Assembly: GCF_001517975.1 (NCBI RefSeq)
Contig: NZ_KQ950180.1
Span: forward strand, 797,498-861,497
Length of the DNA stretch: 64,000 bases
Direction of reading: 5' to 3'
DNA from: Thermobifida cellulosilytica TB100
Lineage (GTDB): Bacteria > Actinomycetota > Actinomycetes > Streptosporangiales > Streptosporangiaceae
Position 1 is the stretch's first letter, and each line of letters starts with the position of its first letter. Under the pieces are notes generated by a model. It had not been told where the DNA came from and searched no databases. It was given only the letters and a program-made list of their open reading frames with translations. This document shows, one piece after another, positions 16,408 to 25,619 of this stretch. A program made the position numbers and the translations under genes.

Positions 16408-17331
16408 TCAGCGCACGACGGCGCCGGGGACGGGGCCGTGGGCGGTGACGGCGTCGGCGCACTCCTTGCAGTCGCGCAGGGCCTCGGCGAGGGCGCGGGC
16501 GTGCTCCGCGGACTCGGCGAGGAAGGCGCAGGTGGGCCCGGAGCCGGACACGACGGCGCCCAGCGCTCCGGCGGCGCGGCCGACGTCGAGGACCTCCCCC
16601 AGGGCTGGCCGCAGCGACAGGGCGGCCGGCTGTAGGTCGTTGGCGAGCGCCGCGCCGAGGCGGCGGGGGTCCCCGGCGGCGAGCGCGGCGGCGAGCTCGG
16701 GGTCCAGGCGGGGTTCGGGGGCGTCCGGGCGCAGCCGGTCGTACTCGGCGAACACCGCGGCGGTGGACAGGCCCCCCTCGGCCAGGGCGAAGACCCAGTG
16801 GAACGTGCCCCGCACCGGCAGCGGGGCCAGTCGCTCGCCGCGCCCGGTGCCGACGGCGGTGTGGCCGAGCAGCGGGAAGGGCACGTCGCTGCCGAGGTCC
16901 GCGGCGAGTTCGAGGAGCCGCTCGCGGGGCGTGCCGCCGCCCCACAGAGTGTCGCACGCCACAAGAGCGGCGGCGGCGTCGGCGCTGCCCCCGGCCATCC
17001 CGCCCGCGACGGGGATGGCCTTGGCCAGGTGGATGTGGACTCCGGTGGCCCCGGGGACGTGCCGGGCCAGCAGGGCCGCCGCGCGGGCGGCGAGGTTGGA
17101 GCCGTCGAGGGGGACCCGGGCGACGTGGTCGGCCCGCTCGCCGTCGGCGCTCAGCACGGCCTGCCCCGGCGGCAGGTCGCCGCGGACGGAGACGGTGACC
17201 TCGTCGAAGAGGGAGACCGCGTGGAAGACGTTGACCAGGCCGTGGTACCCGTCACCGCGGGCGGGCCCCACCGCGAGCTGGAGGTTCACCTTCGCGGGGA
17301 CGCGCACGGTGACGGAGGCTGTGGCGTTCAC
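16408..17331 (-). CDS. ispE: 4-diphosphocytidyl-2-C-methyl-D-erythritol kinase
   Basis: A GHMP kinase of the MEP isoprenoid pathway. Motif 1 near the N-terminus is VPAKVNLQLAVG. The ATP-binding motif is PVAGGMAGGSADAAA. Motif 3 is GAVVSGSGPTCAFL. The 307-residue length is normal. It runs in the same direction as rsmA upstream, but a Ser/Thr kinase gene on the other strand separates them, which breaks the usual direct rsmA-ispE adjacency. Confidence 0.95.
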   Translation of the reverse strand: MNATASVTVRVPAKVNLQLAVGPARGDGYHGLVNVFHAVSLFDEVTVSVRGDLPPGQAVLSADGERADHVARVPLDGSNLAARAAALLARHVPGATGVHIHLAKAIPVAGGMAGGSADAAAALVACDTLWGGGTPRERLLELAADLGSDVPFPLLGHTAVGTGRGERLAPLPVRGTFHWVFALAEGGLSTAAVFAEYDRLRPDAPEPRLDPELAAALAAGDPRRLGAALANDLQPAALSLRPALGEVLDVGRAAGALGAVVSGSGPTCAFLAESAEHARALAEALRDCKECADAVTAHGPVPGAVVR

Positions 17332-17570
17332 GGGTTCTAGATCGTACGGGAAAGACCGCCTCTGTGAATTCGCTCGGCCGATATGGGATTCTTGGACAGG
17401 TCGGCCGCCACGCTCGGGGCGGTCGGCTCACTGACAGCAGCGATCACGTTTCACCGGCGTCGCTTGCGTTGCCACATCGGGCCTTCGGGTCCACGTGGGT
17501 GGGTATCGGGGCGGAATCCCCGCTACCGTTGAGGCCGAGACGGAGTTTGGACACCGTCGGGGAGGATCGC

Positions 17571-19412
17571 TTGCCGTCGGATGGGCTCCCGAAGAACCTG
17601 GAACCGCTGGCCGCCGGAGACCCGGCGACCATCGGTCCTTACGTGCTGGTCGGACGTCTGGGCAGCGGAGGCATGGGGACGGTCTACCTGGGCCGCACCC
17701 CGGAGAAGGGAACCCATGTAGCGATCAAGGTTATCCGTCCCGAACTGGCTTTCGACGAGGCCACCCGGGCACGGTTCCGCGACGAGATGGAGAACGCCCG
17801 GCGGGTCGCCTCCTTCTGCACGGCCAAGGTGCTCGACCACGGCACGTTCGAGAACCGGCCGTACATGGTCACCGAGTACATCGCCGGGACCGCGCTGGCC
17901 GAACACATCGCCGAGAACGGCCCGCTCGACTCCGGCACGCTGCACGGCTTCGCGCTGGGCGTGGCCGCGGCGCTGGCCGCCATCCACAAGGCGGGCCTGG
18001 TCCACCGCGACCTCAAACCGGCGAACGTGCTGCTGTCGCTGTCGGGGCCGCGGGTGATCGACTTCGGCATCGCGCGGGCGCTGAACACCTCCACCAGCCA
18101 CACCCAGACCGGGATCGTGATGGGCAGCCCGGGGTGGATGGCCCCGGAGCAGTTGCTGGAGGAGAAGGTCACCACCAAGGCCGACATCTTCGCCTGGGGC
18201 TGCCTGGTGGCCTTCGCGGGCAACGGCAGGCATCCGTTCGGCAACGGCGACGCCATGACCCTGGGCAAGCGGATGCTGTTCGCCGAGCCCGACATCGGCA
18301 ACCTGGACCCGCCGCTGGACCGGCTGGTGGCCCGGGCGCTGGCGAAGAACCCCGACCAGCGTCCCACCGCGCAGGAGCTGCTGCTGGAGCTGGCCGGAGG
18401 GGGAGCCAGCAACGACGCCAACGACATGGTGAGCCACGCGCTGCACCAGTCGTGGCGGCCGAACCTGCCCCCGCCGCCGCCGGGATACCCGCCGCCCTCC
18501 CACCAGACGCACAGCGGCATGCCCCACCCGCAGGCCCCGCCCCAGGGGCAGACCGCAGTGGCTCCGCAGCCCTATGCCCAGCCGCAGCAGGGCGGCCCCG
18601 GGCGGGTGCCGCCGAACCCGGCAGCGGGTCCGCAGGGACCGCCGCCCAACCAGCCGCCGCAGCAGCCGGGACCGCCGCCGCCCCACCACACCGGGCAGTT
18701 CCCGGTCGTTCCGCCCAACACCGGCGCTCCTTCTCCCGGAGCGTCGCAGACCGGCCAGATACCGGTCCCCCAGGCACGCCCGTACGTGCCGCCGAACCCG
18801 CTCCCCCCGCACCGGCCGATGCGCCCCGGCTCCCGCTCCCGCTGGGTCGTGGTCGGCGTGGTGGCCGGGGTGGTCGTGCTGCTGCTGGTCCTCGGACTGG
18901 TCGCGGCTGCGGTGACGCACCGGCTTCCGTTCGGCGGGGGCGGCTCCGACCAGGAACCGCAGTCCACCGCCTCCGCCCAGCCCGGCGGGACGGAGGAGCC
19001 GGACAAGTCCGACACCCTTCCGGAGCCGGCTCCCGGAGAGGCGCTCCACTTCGACCTCGACAAGTGGTACTGCGAGTCGAAGGTCCTGAACCGGAGCGTG
19101 CTCACCGGCGCCAGGTACTGCGTCGCCGAGATCAAGGCGCACAACTCCTCGGAGCGCCCGGTGAGGTTCTCCTACGAGTTGCAGACCCTGCTCAGCAGCG
19201 ACAGCCCTCCCGTGACGGCCGAGGTGCCGGTGTACCCGGAGACGAACACGGACCTCTGGTCGGGACCGATCGAACCGGGCAGCACCGCGGAGGGCCCCCT
19301 GGTGTTCATCATCGGACCCGCCCAGACTCCCGAGTCCCTGGTCCTGAAGAGCGAGAAGGACAGTCCGGGCCAGAAGATCGACGTACCCCAGTCCGCGGGG
19401 CAGCCCGCCTGA
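17571..19412 (+). CDS. Membrane Ser/Thr protein kinase
   Basis: A eukaryotic-like kinase of 613 residues. The kinase domain has the glycine loop GRLGSGGMGTVYLG, the ATP lysine Lys53 (VAIKVIRP), the catalytic HRDLKPANVLL (Asp147), DFGIAR at 164-166 and GSPGWMAPEQ. A long proline-rich linker follows, then one membrane helix (WVVVGVVAGVVVLLLVLGLV) and an extracellular domain with two cysteines. No PASTA repeats are present, so the ligand is not peptidoglycan by that route. I start at TTG with GGGAGG five bases upstream; the frame is open further but unlikely to be coding. It lies inserted between rsmA and ispE. Confidence 0.9.
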   Translation: MPSDGLPKNLEPLAAGDPATIGPYVLVGRLGSGGMGTVYLGRTPEKGTHVAIKVIRPELAFDEATRARFRDEMENARRVASFCTAKVLDHGTFENRPYMVTEYIAGTALAEHIAENGPLDSGTLHGFALGVAAALAAIHKAGLVHRDLKPANVLLSLSGPRVIDFGIARALNTSTSHTQTGIVMGSPGWMAPEQLLEEKVTTKADIFAWGCLVAFAGNGRHPFGNGDAMTLGKRMLFAEPDIGNLDPPLDRLVARALAKNPDQRPTAQELLLELAGGGASNDANDMVSHALHQSWRPNLPPPPPGYPPPSHQTHSGMPHPQAPPQGQTAVAPQPYAQPQQGGPGRVPPNPAAGPQGPPPNQPPQQPGPPPPHHTGQFPVVPPNTGAPSPGASQTGQIPVPQARPYVPPNPLPPHRPMRPGSRSRWVVVGVVAGVVVLLLVLGLVAAAVTHRLPFGGGGSDQEPQSTASAQPGGTEEPDKSDTLPEPAPGEALHFDLDKWYCESKVLNRSVLTGARYCVAEIKAHNSSERPVRFSYELQTLLSSDSPPVTAEVPVYPETNTDLWSGPIEPGSTAEGPLVFIIGPAQTPESLVLKSEKDSPGQKIDVPQSAGQPA

Positions 19413-19439
19413 CCGGCGCCGCGCGGGACGCGCCCCGGC

Positions 19440-20303
19440 TCAGGGGCGGTGCTCGGCGATCCGGGCGAAGTCGGCGACGTCGAGGGCCTCCCCGCGGGCC
19501 CTGGGGTCCACCCCGGCGGCCCGCAGGGCGGCCTCCGCGGCGCTCGCCGAGCCCGCCCAGGCGCTCAGGGCGGCGCGCAGGGTCTTGCGGCGCTGCGCGA
19601 AGGCCGCGTCGACGACCGCGAACACCTCCTCCCGGTCGGCCTTGGTCTCGGGGGCGGGGCGGCGGCGCAGCGCGACGAGCCCGGAGTCGACGTTGGGGAC
19701 CGGCCAGAACACGGTACGGCCGATCGCCCCGGCCCGGCGCACCTCGGCGTACCAGGCGGCCTTGACCGACGGGGCCCCGTAGGAGCGTCCGCCGGGACGG
19801 GCGGCCAGCCGGTCGGCGACCTCGGCCTGCACCATGACCAGGCCGCGTTCCAGGGTGGGCAGCAGGTGCAGCAGGTGCAGGACCACGGGCACGGCCACGT
19901 TGTAGGGGAGGTTGGCGACCAGCGCGGTGGGCTGCGGGTCGGGGAGTTCCGTGATCCGCAGGGCGTCGGCGGTGACCACCCGCAGGCGGTCGGCGTGGCC
20001 GGGGGCGTGCTCGGCGACCGTGCCGGGCAGCGCCTCGGCGAGCCGCGGATCGATCTCCACCGCGGTGACGTGGCGCACGTGCGGCAGCAGCGCCAGGGTG
20101 AGCGAGCCGAGTCCGGGGCCGACCTCGACGACCACGTCGTCGGGGCCGACCTGCGCGGTACGGACGATCCGGCGCACCGTCCCGGGGTCGATGACGAAGT
20201 TCTGGCCGAGGGTCTTGGTGGGGCGCACCCCCAGCCGTTCGGCGAGCCGCCGCACGTCGGCGGGGGTGAGCAGGCGGACGTCGGCGCTGTCGGATTCGGT
20301 CAC
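19440..20303 (-). CDS. rsmA: 16S rRNA dimethyladenosine transferase
   Basis: Methylates A1518 and A1519 of 16S rRNA (KsgA). The 287-residue protein has [11 protein letters not shown], the SAM motif [20 protein letters not shown], and the catalytic NLPYNVAVP. The length is normal. It sits between the accessory island and the kinase gene, in the same direction as ispE and tatD. Confidence 0.96.
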   Translation of the reverse strand: MTESDSADVRLLTPADVRRLAERLGVRPTKTLGQNFVIDPGTVRRIVRTAQVGPDDVVVEVGPGLGSLTLALLPHVRHVTAVEIDPRLAEALPGTVAEHAPGHADRLRVVTADALRITELPDPQPTALVANLPYNVAVPVVLHLLHLLPTLERGLVMVQAEVADRLAARPGGRSYGAPSVKAAWYAEVRRAGAIGRTVFWPVPNVDSGLVALRRRPAPETKADREEVFAVVDAAFAQRRKTLRAALSAWAGSASAAEAALRAAGVDPRARGEALDVADFARIAEHRP

Positions 20304-20336
20304 CCGCCCATTGTGGCAGGCGGGCCGGAGGGGAGC

Positions 20337-20669
20337 TCACTCCTGCGGGCCGGAGGCCTTCCAGGTGAGCGTCACCTTGAGCGCGGCGTTCGCGGTGGAC
20401 TGGGCGATGAACACGTCGGCGGTGGTGGTGAACCCGACGCCGAGTTCCACGGCCACCTGGTCGGGCCGCCCGGGAAGGTCGCGGATTCTTTCGGCGACGG
20501 TCGCGGCGATCTGCCGGACCTGGCCGAGAACCTGGTCGAGGTGTTTCTGCACCCGCTTGTCCCCGCTTTTGGCCACATTGACGGGGCCGCTGCGCGCCCC
20601 GGCGGGCTCGATGAGGATTTCCGTCCCGTTGTCGTCAACGGTGAGACTGACGAGTTCTCCCACCTGCAC
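20337..20669 (-). CDS. Trypco1-domain (CU044_2847 family) protein
   Basis: A 110-residue protein made of a single small domain. It has an N-terminal strand pair (VSLTVDDNGTEILIE), a central helix region (QVRQIAATVAERIRDLPGRPDQVAVELGV) and a closing strand ALKVTLTWK. This matches the trypsin-co-occurring domain 1 family. Such proteins accompany trypsin-like proteases and NTPase conflict systems in multicellular bacteria. Here the VMAP operon starts 520 bases further along the same strand, with only a convergent DUF397 gene between. I take it as a component or partner of that system. Confidence 0.75.
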   Translation of the reverse strand: MQVGELVSLTVDDNGTEILIEPAGARSGPVNVAKSGDKRVQKHLDQVLGQVRQIAATVAERIRDLPGRPDQVAVELGVGFTTTADVFIAQSTANAALKVTLTWKASGPQE

Positions 20670-20815
20670 TCCTCTACCGGGCTCGGGGGAAACAGCAGAA
20701 CCCCGGGGGTTTTCCGGGATTCTTCAGCTTCCGGGAAGACATGAAGGTTCCTGCCATTGGGGATATACCCCTTTGATTGCCGAATGACAGGATTTTTGCG
20801 AGGCAGGGGAGGACC

Positions 20816-21145
20816 GTGCACCGCACTGGCGCTGCTGCGGATCCGGAATGGCCCCAGGGGACACCGGCAGCGGAAAGTCACACGAGTCCCGGTCGCACCG
20901 TGATCACCGAACACACGGACGCCGGATTCCCGCCTGCCCGCGCCGCTGCCCTCCACGGTGCGACCTCCTGGCGGAAATCGAGCTATTCCGATACGGGCAA
21001 GGGAACTACGTGCGTCGAGGTGCGGTTTGCCTATTCCCGAAGCATGGAGATCCGCGATTCCGTCCACCCCGGCGGGCCGGTGCTCGCCGTCTCCGCCAGG
21101 GCGTGGATCCTCTTCATCCGCCAGGTGAAGCAGAACAGCCTCTGA
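20816..21145 (+). CDS. DUF397-domain protein
   Basis: A 109-residue protein ending in a DUF397 domain: TSWRKSSYSDTGKGTTCVEV, then EIRDSVHPGGPVLAVSARAW. DUF397 proteins are small partners of XRE/DUF5753 regulators in Actinomycetes; no XRE gene is adjacent to this copy. I chose the GTG with GGGGAGGACC directly upstream. A GTG at 20900 would give just the domain. It lies convergent to the VMAP operon and divergent from the Trypco1 gene. A -10-like TATACC lies inside GGGG-N5-CCCC at 20759-20771. Confidence 0.8.
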   Translation: MHRTGAAADPEWPQGTPAAESHTSPGRTVITEHTDAGFPPARAAALHGATSWRKSSYSDTGKGTTCVEVRFAYSRSMEIRDSVHPGGPVLAVSARAWILFIRQVKQNSL

Positions 21146-21185
21146 GCCCGCGCGGCAGCGATTCCGTGCTCCCGTCCCGCGCCCG

Positions 21186-24100
21186 TCACGGCATGCTGAG
21201 GTAGATATCGGCGTTCCCCCGCTGTCTGCGGCGCATCGACGCCGTCGCGGGGTGCTGATCCCCCATGACCTCGGCGTACAGCCGCTCGACCGTGGCGAGC
21301 TCCGCGGCGACGTCCTCGCCCGCGGCCTGGCGGCCGAGGGCGAGGTTGCGCCGGGCCAGCAGGGTGAGCGGGTGTCTCTCGGAGAGCACGCTGCGGCAGC
21401 GCTCCAGGTTCTCCGTGTCGCGCCGCAGCGCCTCTGCGGTGTCGCCGAGGGCGAAGTGGTCGCTCGCCAGGTTGAGTCGGCAGGAGAGGGTGCTGGTGTG
21501 GTCCTCGCCGAGCCGCTCGGCGAGGACCCGCAGCGCCCGTTCGTCGACCTCGCGGGCCTCGGCCGCCCGTCCCAACTGGCGCAGGACCGCTGCCCGGTTG
21601 ACCTCGGCCGCGGCGACGTGGGGGTGGTCCTCTCCGAAGAGTTCGACGTAGTGGCGGCTCGCCTGCTCCGCGAGGTCCAGGGCCTCGTTGTGGCGGTTGG
21701 CGGACCGCAGGGTCGTGGCGTGGTTGGCCGCCGCGACCACCGTGATGGGGCTGTCCTCGCCGAAGCGGTCGCTGGCCTCCCGGTAGACGGTCTCGGAGAT
21801 CTCGACCGCCCTGGCCAGGTTCCCGGTCCGGCGCAGCACGGCCGCGAGCGTGGCCATGTTGCTCAGCGTGCCCCAGTGGTCGACGCCAAAGAGCTCCCGA
21901 ATCCGCTCGGTGTTCTCCTCCTGGTAGCGCAGTGCCCTGAAGTAGTCGCCGCTTTCCATCAGCGCCTCGGCGTAGCCGTTGACGGCCGCGAGCGTGGGGG
22001 GGTTGTTGGGCCCCAGCATCATCTCGTTGGTCTGGTAGACCTCCCAGAACAGTTCAGCGGCCTTGCGGTGGTCCCCGGCCAGGAGCAGGGCGTAGGCGTA
22101 GCTGTGGGAGGCACGGGTGGTGTCGGGGTCGTCCGGTCCCAGCAGTCGCCGGTAGCGGTTGCGGATGTCCCGGGCGAGCTCCCGGGACTCGGCGAACCGC
22201 CCCGCGTCCTGCAGGCTGCGCACGAACTCGATGCTGGCCCGCAGCGTCTCCTCCGAGTCCGGTCCGTACTGCTCGGTGAGGACGCGCACCACCCGCTCGC
22301 ACAGCTCGTAGGCCCGCTGCCGCTCTCCCTGGTCGCGCAGGGTGCGCACCAGGTAGAGCTCGGCGCGCAGGGTCTCTGCGGCGGTGTCCCCCAGCTTCTC
22401 CCGCCACACCCGGAGCGCCTCCTCCGCGAGCCGCTGGCTGTCGGCGTGCTCCCCGTTCAGGTCGGCGACGTAGATCTCCTGGAGGACGAGCTCGCGCACC
22501 CAGGGGTCGGTGCAGTTCCAGGCCTCGGTGGCCCACACGTGGGGGAAGAGCTGGGCGTAGCGCCTGCGCGCCTCCTGCGAGGAGATGTCGCGCGGGTCGT
22601 TCTTGGCCAGCAGCAGGTGGGCGCAGTGCCGCAACTGCTCCCGCTCCCGGTCGTCCAGCGGGAAGTGGACGGCCAGTTGGACCAGCCGGTGCAACTGGAC
22701 GGTACGCGTCCGGTGGTTGAGCAGCGCCAGTCCGTAGCGGCTGACGTCGCTGAAGGCACGGTTCAGCTTGGTGGGGTCCCGCAGCGCGGTCTCCAGCTCC
22801 GGGGGCGCCGCCACGTCCTGGACCTGCCGGAACAGGAAGCGGGGGATGGGCGCGGTGGAGTAGAACGCGCAGACCTGGAGCAGTTGCAGCGCCGCGGGAT
22901 TGGTCACGGCGAGCCGGTCCAGGGAGACGTTCAGCGCGGTGATCACCGTGTCCGGGTAGTCGGGGTCGGCGGGCGCGAACATGGGGAGCAGCTCGGCCCG
23001 CTTGGTCCGGTAGGACGCCAGGTACTCGAAGATGGAGGTGGCGCTGTCGTTCATCCACGCCGCGGCCTGCCGCAGCGCGATCGGCATGTGGCCGAGCTCC
23101 TCAGCGAGCTCCGCGGCCTCCTGCTCGGTGAAGTCCTCCAGTCCGCACCGGCGCAGCAGCGCGACGCTCTCGCGCAGGCTGAACACGTCGACGGTGATCC
23201 CGTTGTAGTAGCCGCCCTCCGGCCAGGAGAGGTTGCGCGTGGTGATGATGATGTGCCCGTTTCCGGCGACCGGCAGGTAGCGCATGATGTCGTCGGGCCG
23301 TTGCACGTCGTCGAAGACGAGCAGCCACCGGCTCCTGGGCCTCCCCTGGCGCAGCGCCTCGCGCACGAAGTGGACCATGCTGGTGATCGAGGTGTCGCCG
23401 CGGAGCACCCCCAGCTCCTGGGCGAGCAGCAGGTACGCCTCGTGGATCTGGTGCACCTGCCCGGCCCGCACCCACCAGATGAGGTCGTACTCGTCCCGGA
23501 AGCGGTACAGGTACTCCGTCGCCAGTTGCGTCTTGCCGATGCCGGGCATGCCCTTGAGCACGGTGGGGGTCATCCGCCCCTGCTCGGTGGCCGAACGCAG
23601 TTGGTCCCGCAGCCGGAGGATGAGGTCGTCGCGTCCGGTGAACAGCGCGTTGCGCGGGGGGATGTCCCCGCCCCAGGCGGCGGAGTACGAAACGCCCGGC
23701 TCCGGACCGGCCTGCGCCGCTGCGGAGCCACCCGCGAGGTTGTCGGACATCGAAACGGGCCTCTGGGACATCATGCTGCTCTCACCTGTGAATATCGGAG
23801 GCGTGTCGGTCGGGTGCGGTGTACGGACGGCAGAGTCGGAGTCCTGTACGGCGTGCCGCCCGCCCCGGACCGGGGCGGGCAGAAGGGCGGAGGGGGTGTC
23901 CTGTCGGGCCAGCGTCTGCTCCTTGATCCGGCGCACCAGGCCGTAGTGGAGGTCGGCCACCCCGATGCTCTCCAGGGCCGGAAGGGTGTCCTCGGCGAGC
24001 CGCAGGGAGGTCTCGTCGAGTTCCGGCTCCGGGACCGCGCCGTGGTCGTCGAGGAGTCTGCGCAGCACGGAGAACCAGGGGTCCTGGTCCTCGAACTCGG

Positions 24101-25619
24101 CGGCGACCGCCGCCAGGGTGCGCCGGATCCGGGAGCGCCGTCCGCCCTGGGACAGCAGCGCCTCACGGACGCCCCTGCGGTACTCCCACCGGATCCGCCT
24201 GGCCGGAGTGACCACGGCGGAGTCGACCTCGCGCATCAGCCCGCTGAAGAGCACCTCGACGAGCTCGGGGATCTTCGGGCTGCCCGCGAGCAGGCGGCAG
24301 ACCGCGTCGACGGCGGGCTGGGTCAGCGGCACCGCCGCCAGGTCCACCGCCAACTGGAACGCCGTGTCGGAGGAGGTACGCCGGAAGCGCCGCACCATGG
24401 CGTCGGGGGTCTCGGGAGCGGTGCGCTGCGGCGCGACCGCATTCGCCGCCGGATCGCCGGGAACCACGCGCAGCGCCCCGGCGTTGAGGACCCGCCGGTC
24501 CCGGCCGACGACGAACTCCGCCCAGGCGCGGACCGCGTCGGGCCGCGGCGGCAGCACGGGGAGCACGACAGAGGCCGCCGCCCGTTGGACCTCCTCGTCG
24601 GGCAGGGGGATCTCCTCCGGCCACTGGAACGGGCGCGCGGTGTAGCGGAGGTTGGCCGGAGCGCGCCCGGCGGCCGCGGCGACGGCGATCTCCATCGCCT
24701 CGGGACGGATCCCGGTCCGGCGCCACTGGCGGGGGTCGAGGAGGTGGAGGACGGCGACGGGGAACTGCCGGGCCAGGTCTGCCAGCCAGCTCTGCACGCG
24801 TCCCGTTTCCCACGCCTCGCCGATGCCGTCGCTGAGCACCACCGCCACGTGGATTCCGTCCCTGCCCCAGGTGCCGAGGGGGTCCGTGCCGGTGTCCCGG
24901 AGGCGGACGTCCGCCCCGGAGTGGAAGCGGCGCACCCGCACCGAGCGGAACACCCCCGAGGAGCGCAGCAGCCCGACGAGGTCCCTGGCCTTCCGCTGCT
25001 GGAAGAGCATGGAGACGCTCTCGTCGACGAGAGCGGTCACGTGCACCGCGGGACGGAGCAGCGGGGCCGTTCTGGGGGTGATCACGGTCTGGCGCCGCCC
25101 CCGCACCGGGACCGGAGCGGCCAGCAGGCTGCGGGCGTAGTCGCGTGCCGTCTCCTCCAGGTCGCACCGCTGCTCCCGTGGGTCGGGGAGCCGCAGGTGG
25201 AACGGGGCCAGCGCCCGGAGCAGCCGCTGGCGGTCGGGCAGCGCCGGGAACGCCTCTTCCTCCGGAGCACTGTCGGCGTCCGTCTCGGCCGCCGCTGCCT
25301 CCCCCTCCTGGGGCGGCAGCCGGGAGTGCGTCCGGAGCCCGGCGGTGTCCTCCAGCGCCCCCGGGGGAGCCTCCTCCAGCGCCGGGAGGGGCGGCGGCGT
25401 GGCGGGTTCCGCGTGGGCGGGCCGCGGTGACCGCTTCTCCCCGTCCGTGGCCGTTTCGGGCCGCGGCCGACTGTCACCGGGCGGAGCAGCCGGTTCCTGC
25501 CGTTCGCGGTACGCCTGCCATGCCGCGAGGTAGATCGCGTCGGCCAGTTCCCACCCGGTCAGGGACAGGGGTGCGTCACGGCTCCCCGGCCCCGGAGTGC
25601 GGCCGTGGTAGGCGTTCAT
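21186..25619 (-). CDS. vWA, NB-ARC and TPR fusion protein (FxSxx/SAV_2336-type)
   Basis: A 1477-residue multidomain protein. Residues 1-30 start MNAYHGRTPG and are followed by a proline/glutamate-rich linker to about 125. A vWA-like domain follows (VDESVSM, a MIDAS-like DxSxS at 199-203, and VVLSDGIGEAW), the SAV_2336 N-terminal type. The NB-ARC/STAND NTPase has the P-loop GMPGIGKTQ near 690, LLVFDD and HIIITTRN. About ten TPR repeats of the LGxDHPxT type fill residues 1020-1455. The ATG overlaps the MoxR stop by ATGA, so translation is coupled. It is the vWA/sensor-effector arm of the four-gene VMAP unit. There is no FxSxx C-terminal tail; it ends in NADIYLSMP. Confidence 0.82.
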   Translation of the reverse strand: MNAYHGRTPGPGSRDAPLSLTGWELADAIYLAAWQAYRERQEPAAPPGDSRPRPETATDGEKRSPRPAHAEPATPPPLPALEEAPPGALEDTAGLRTHSRLPPQEGEAAAAETDADSAPEEEAFPALPDRQRLLRALAPFHLRLPDPREQRCDLEETARDYARSLLAAPVPVRGRRQTVITPRTAPLLRPAVHVTALVDESVSMLFQQRKARDLVGLLRSSGVFRSVRVRRFHSGADVRLRDTGTDPLGTWGRDGIHVAVVLSDGIGEAWETGRVQSWLADLARQFPVAVLHLLDPRQWRRTGIRPEAMEIAVAAAAGRAPANLRYTARPFQWPEEIPLPDEEVQRAAASVVLPVLPPRPDAVRAWAEFVVGRDRRVLNAGALRVVPGDPAANAVAPQRTAPETPDAMVRRFRRTSSDTAFQLAVDLAAVPLTQPAVDAVCRLLAGSPKIPELVEVLFSGLMREVDSAVVTPARRIRWEYRRGVREALLSQGGRRSRIRRTLAAVAAEFEDQDPWFSVLRRLLDDHGAVPEPELDETSLRLAEDTLPALESIGVADLHYGLVRRIKEQTLARQDTPSALLPAPVRGGRHAVQDSDSAVRTPHPTDTPPIFTGESSMMSQRPVSMSDNLAGGSAAAQAGPEPGVSYSAAWGGDIPPRNALFTGRDDLILRLRDQLRSATEQGRMTPTVLKGMPGIGKTQLATEYLYRFRDEYDLIWWVRAGQVHQIHEAYLLLAQELGVLRGDTSITSMVHFVREALRQGRPRSRWLLVFDDVQRPDDIMRYLPVAGNGHIIITTRNLSWPEGGYYNGITVDVFSLRESVALLRRCGLEDFTEQEAAELAEELGHMPIALRQAAAWMNDSATSIFEYLASYRTKRAELLPMFAPADPDYPDTVITALNVSLDRLAVTNPAALQLLQVCAFYSTAPIPRFLFRQVQDVAAPPELETALRDPTKLNRAFSDVSRYGLALLNHRTRTVQLHRLVQLAVHFPLDDREREQLRHCAHLLLAKNDPRDISSQEARRRYAQLFPHVWATEAWNCTDPWVRELVLQEIYVADLNGEHADSQRLAEEALRVWREKLGDTAAETLRAELYLVRTLRDQGERQRAYELCERVVRVLTEQYGPDSEETLRASIEFVRSLQDAGRFAESRELARDIRNRYRRLLGPDDPDTTRASHSYAYALLLAGDHRKAAELFWEVYQTNEMMLGPNNPPTLAAVNGYAEALMESGDYFRALRYQEENTERIRELFGVDHWGTLSNMATLAAVLRRTGNLARAVEISETVYREASDRFGEDSPITVVAAANHATTLRSANRHNEALDLAEQASRHYVELFGEDHPHVAAAEVNRAAVLRQLGRAAEAREVDERALRVLAERLGEDHTSTLSCRLNLASDHFALGDTAEALRRDTENLERCRSVLSERHPLTLLARRNLALGRQAAGEDVAAELATVERLYAEVMGDQHPATASMRRRQRGNADIYLSMP

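Noticed and set aside
21252-25430. A 1392-residue plus-strand frame over the vWA/NB-ARC/TPR gene
   Set aside because: The opposite strand shows clear NB-ARC and TPR motifs; this frame is its complement.
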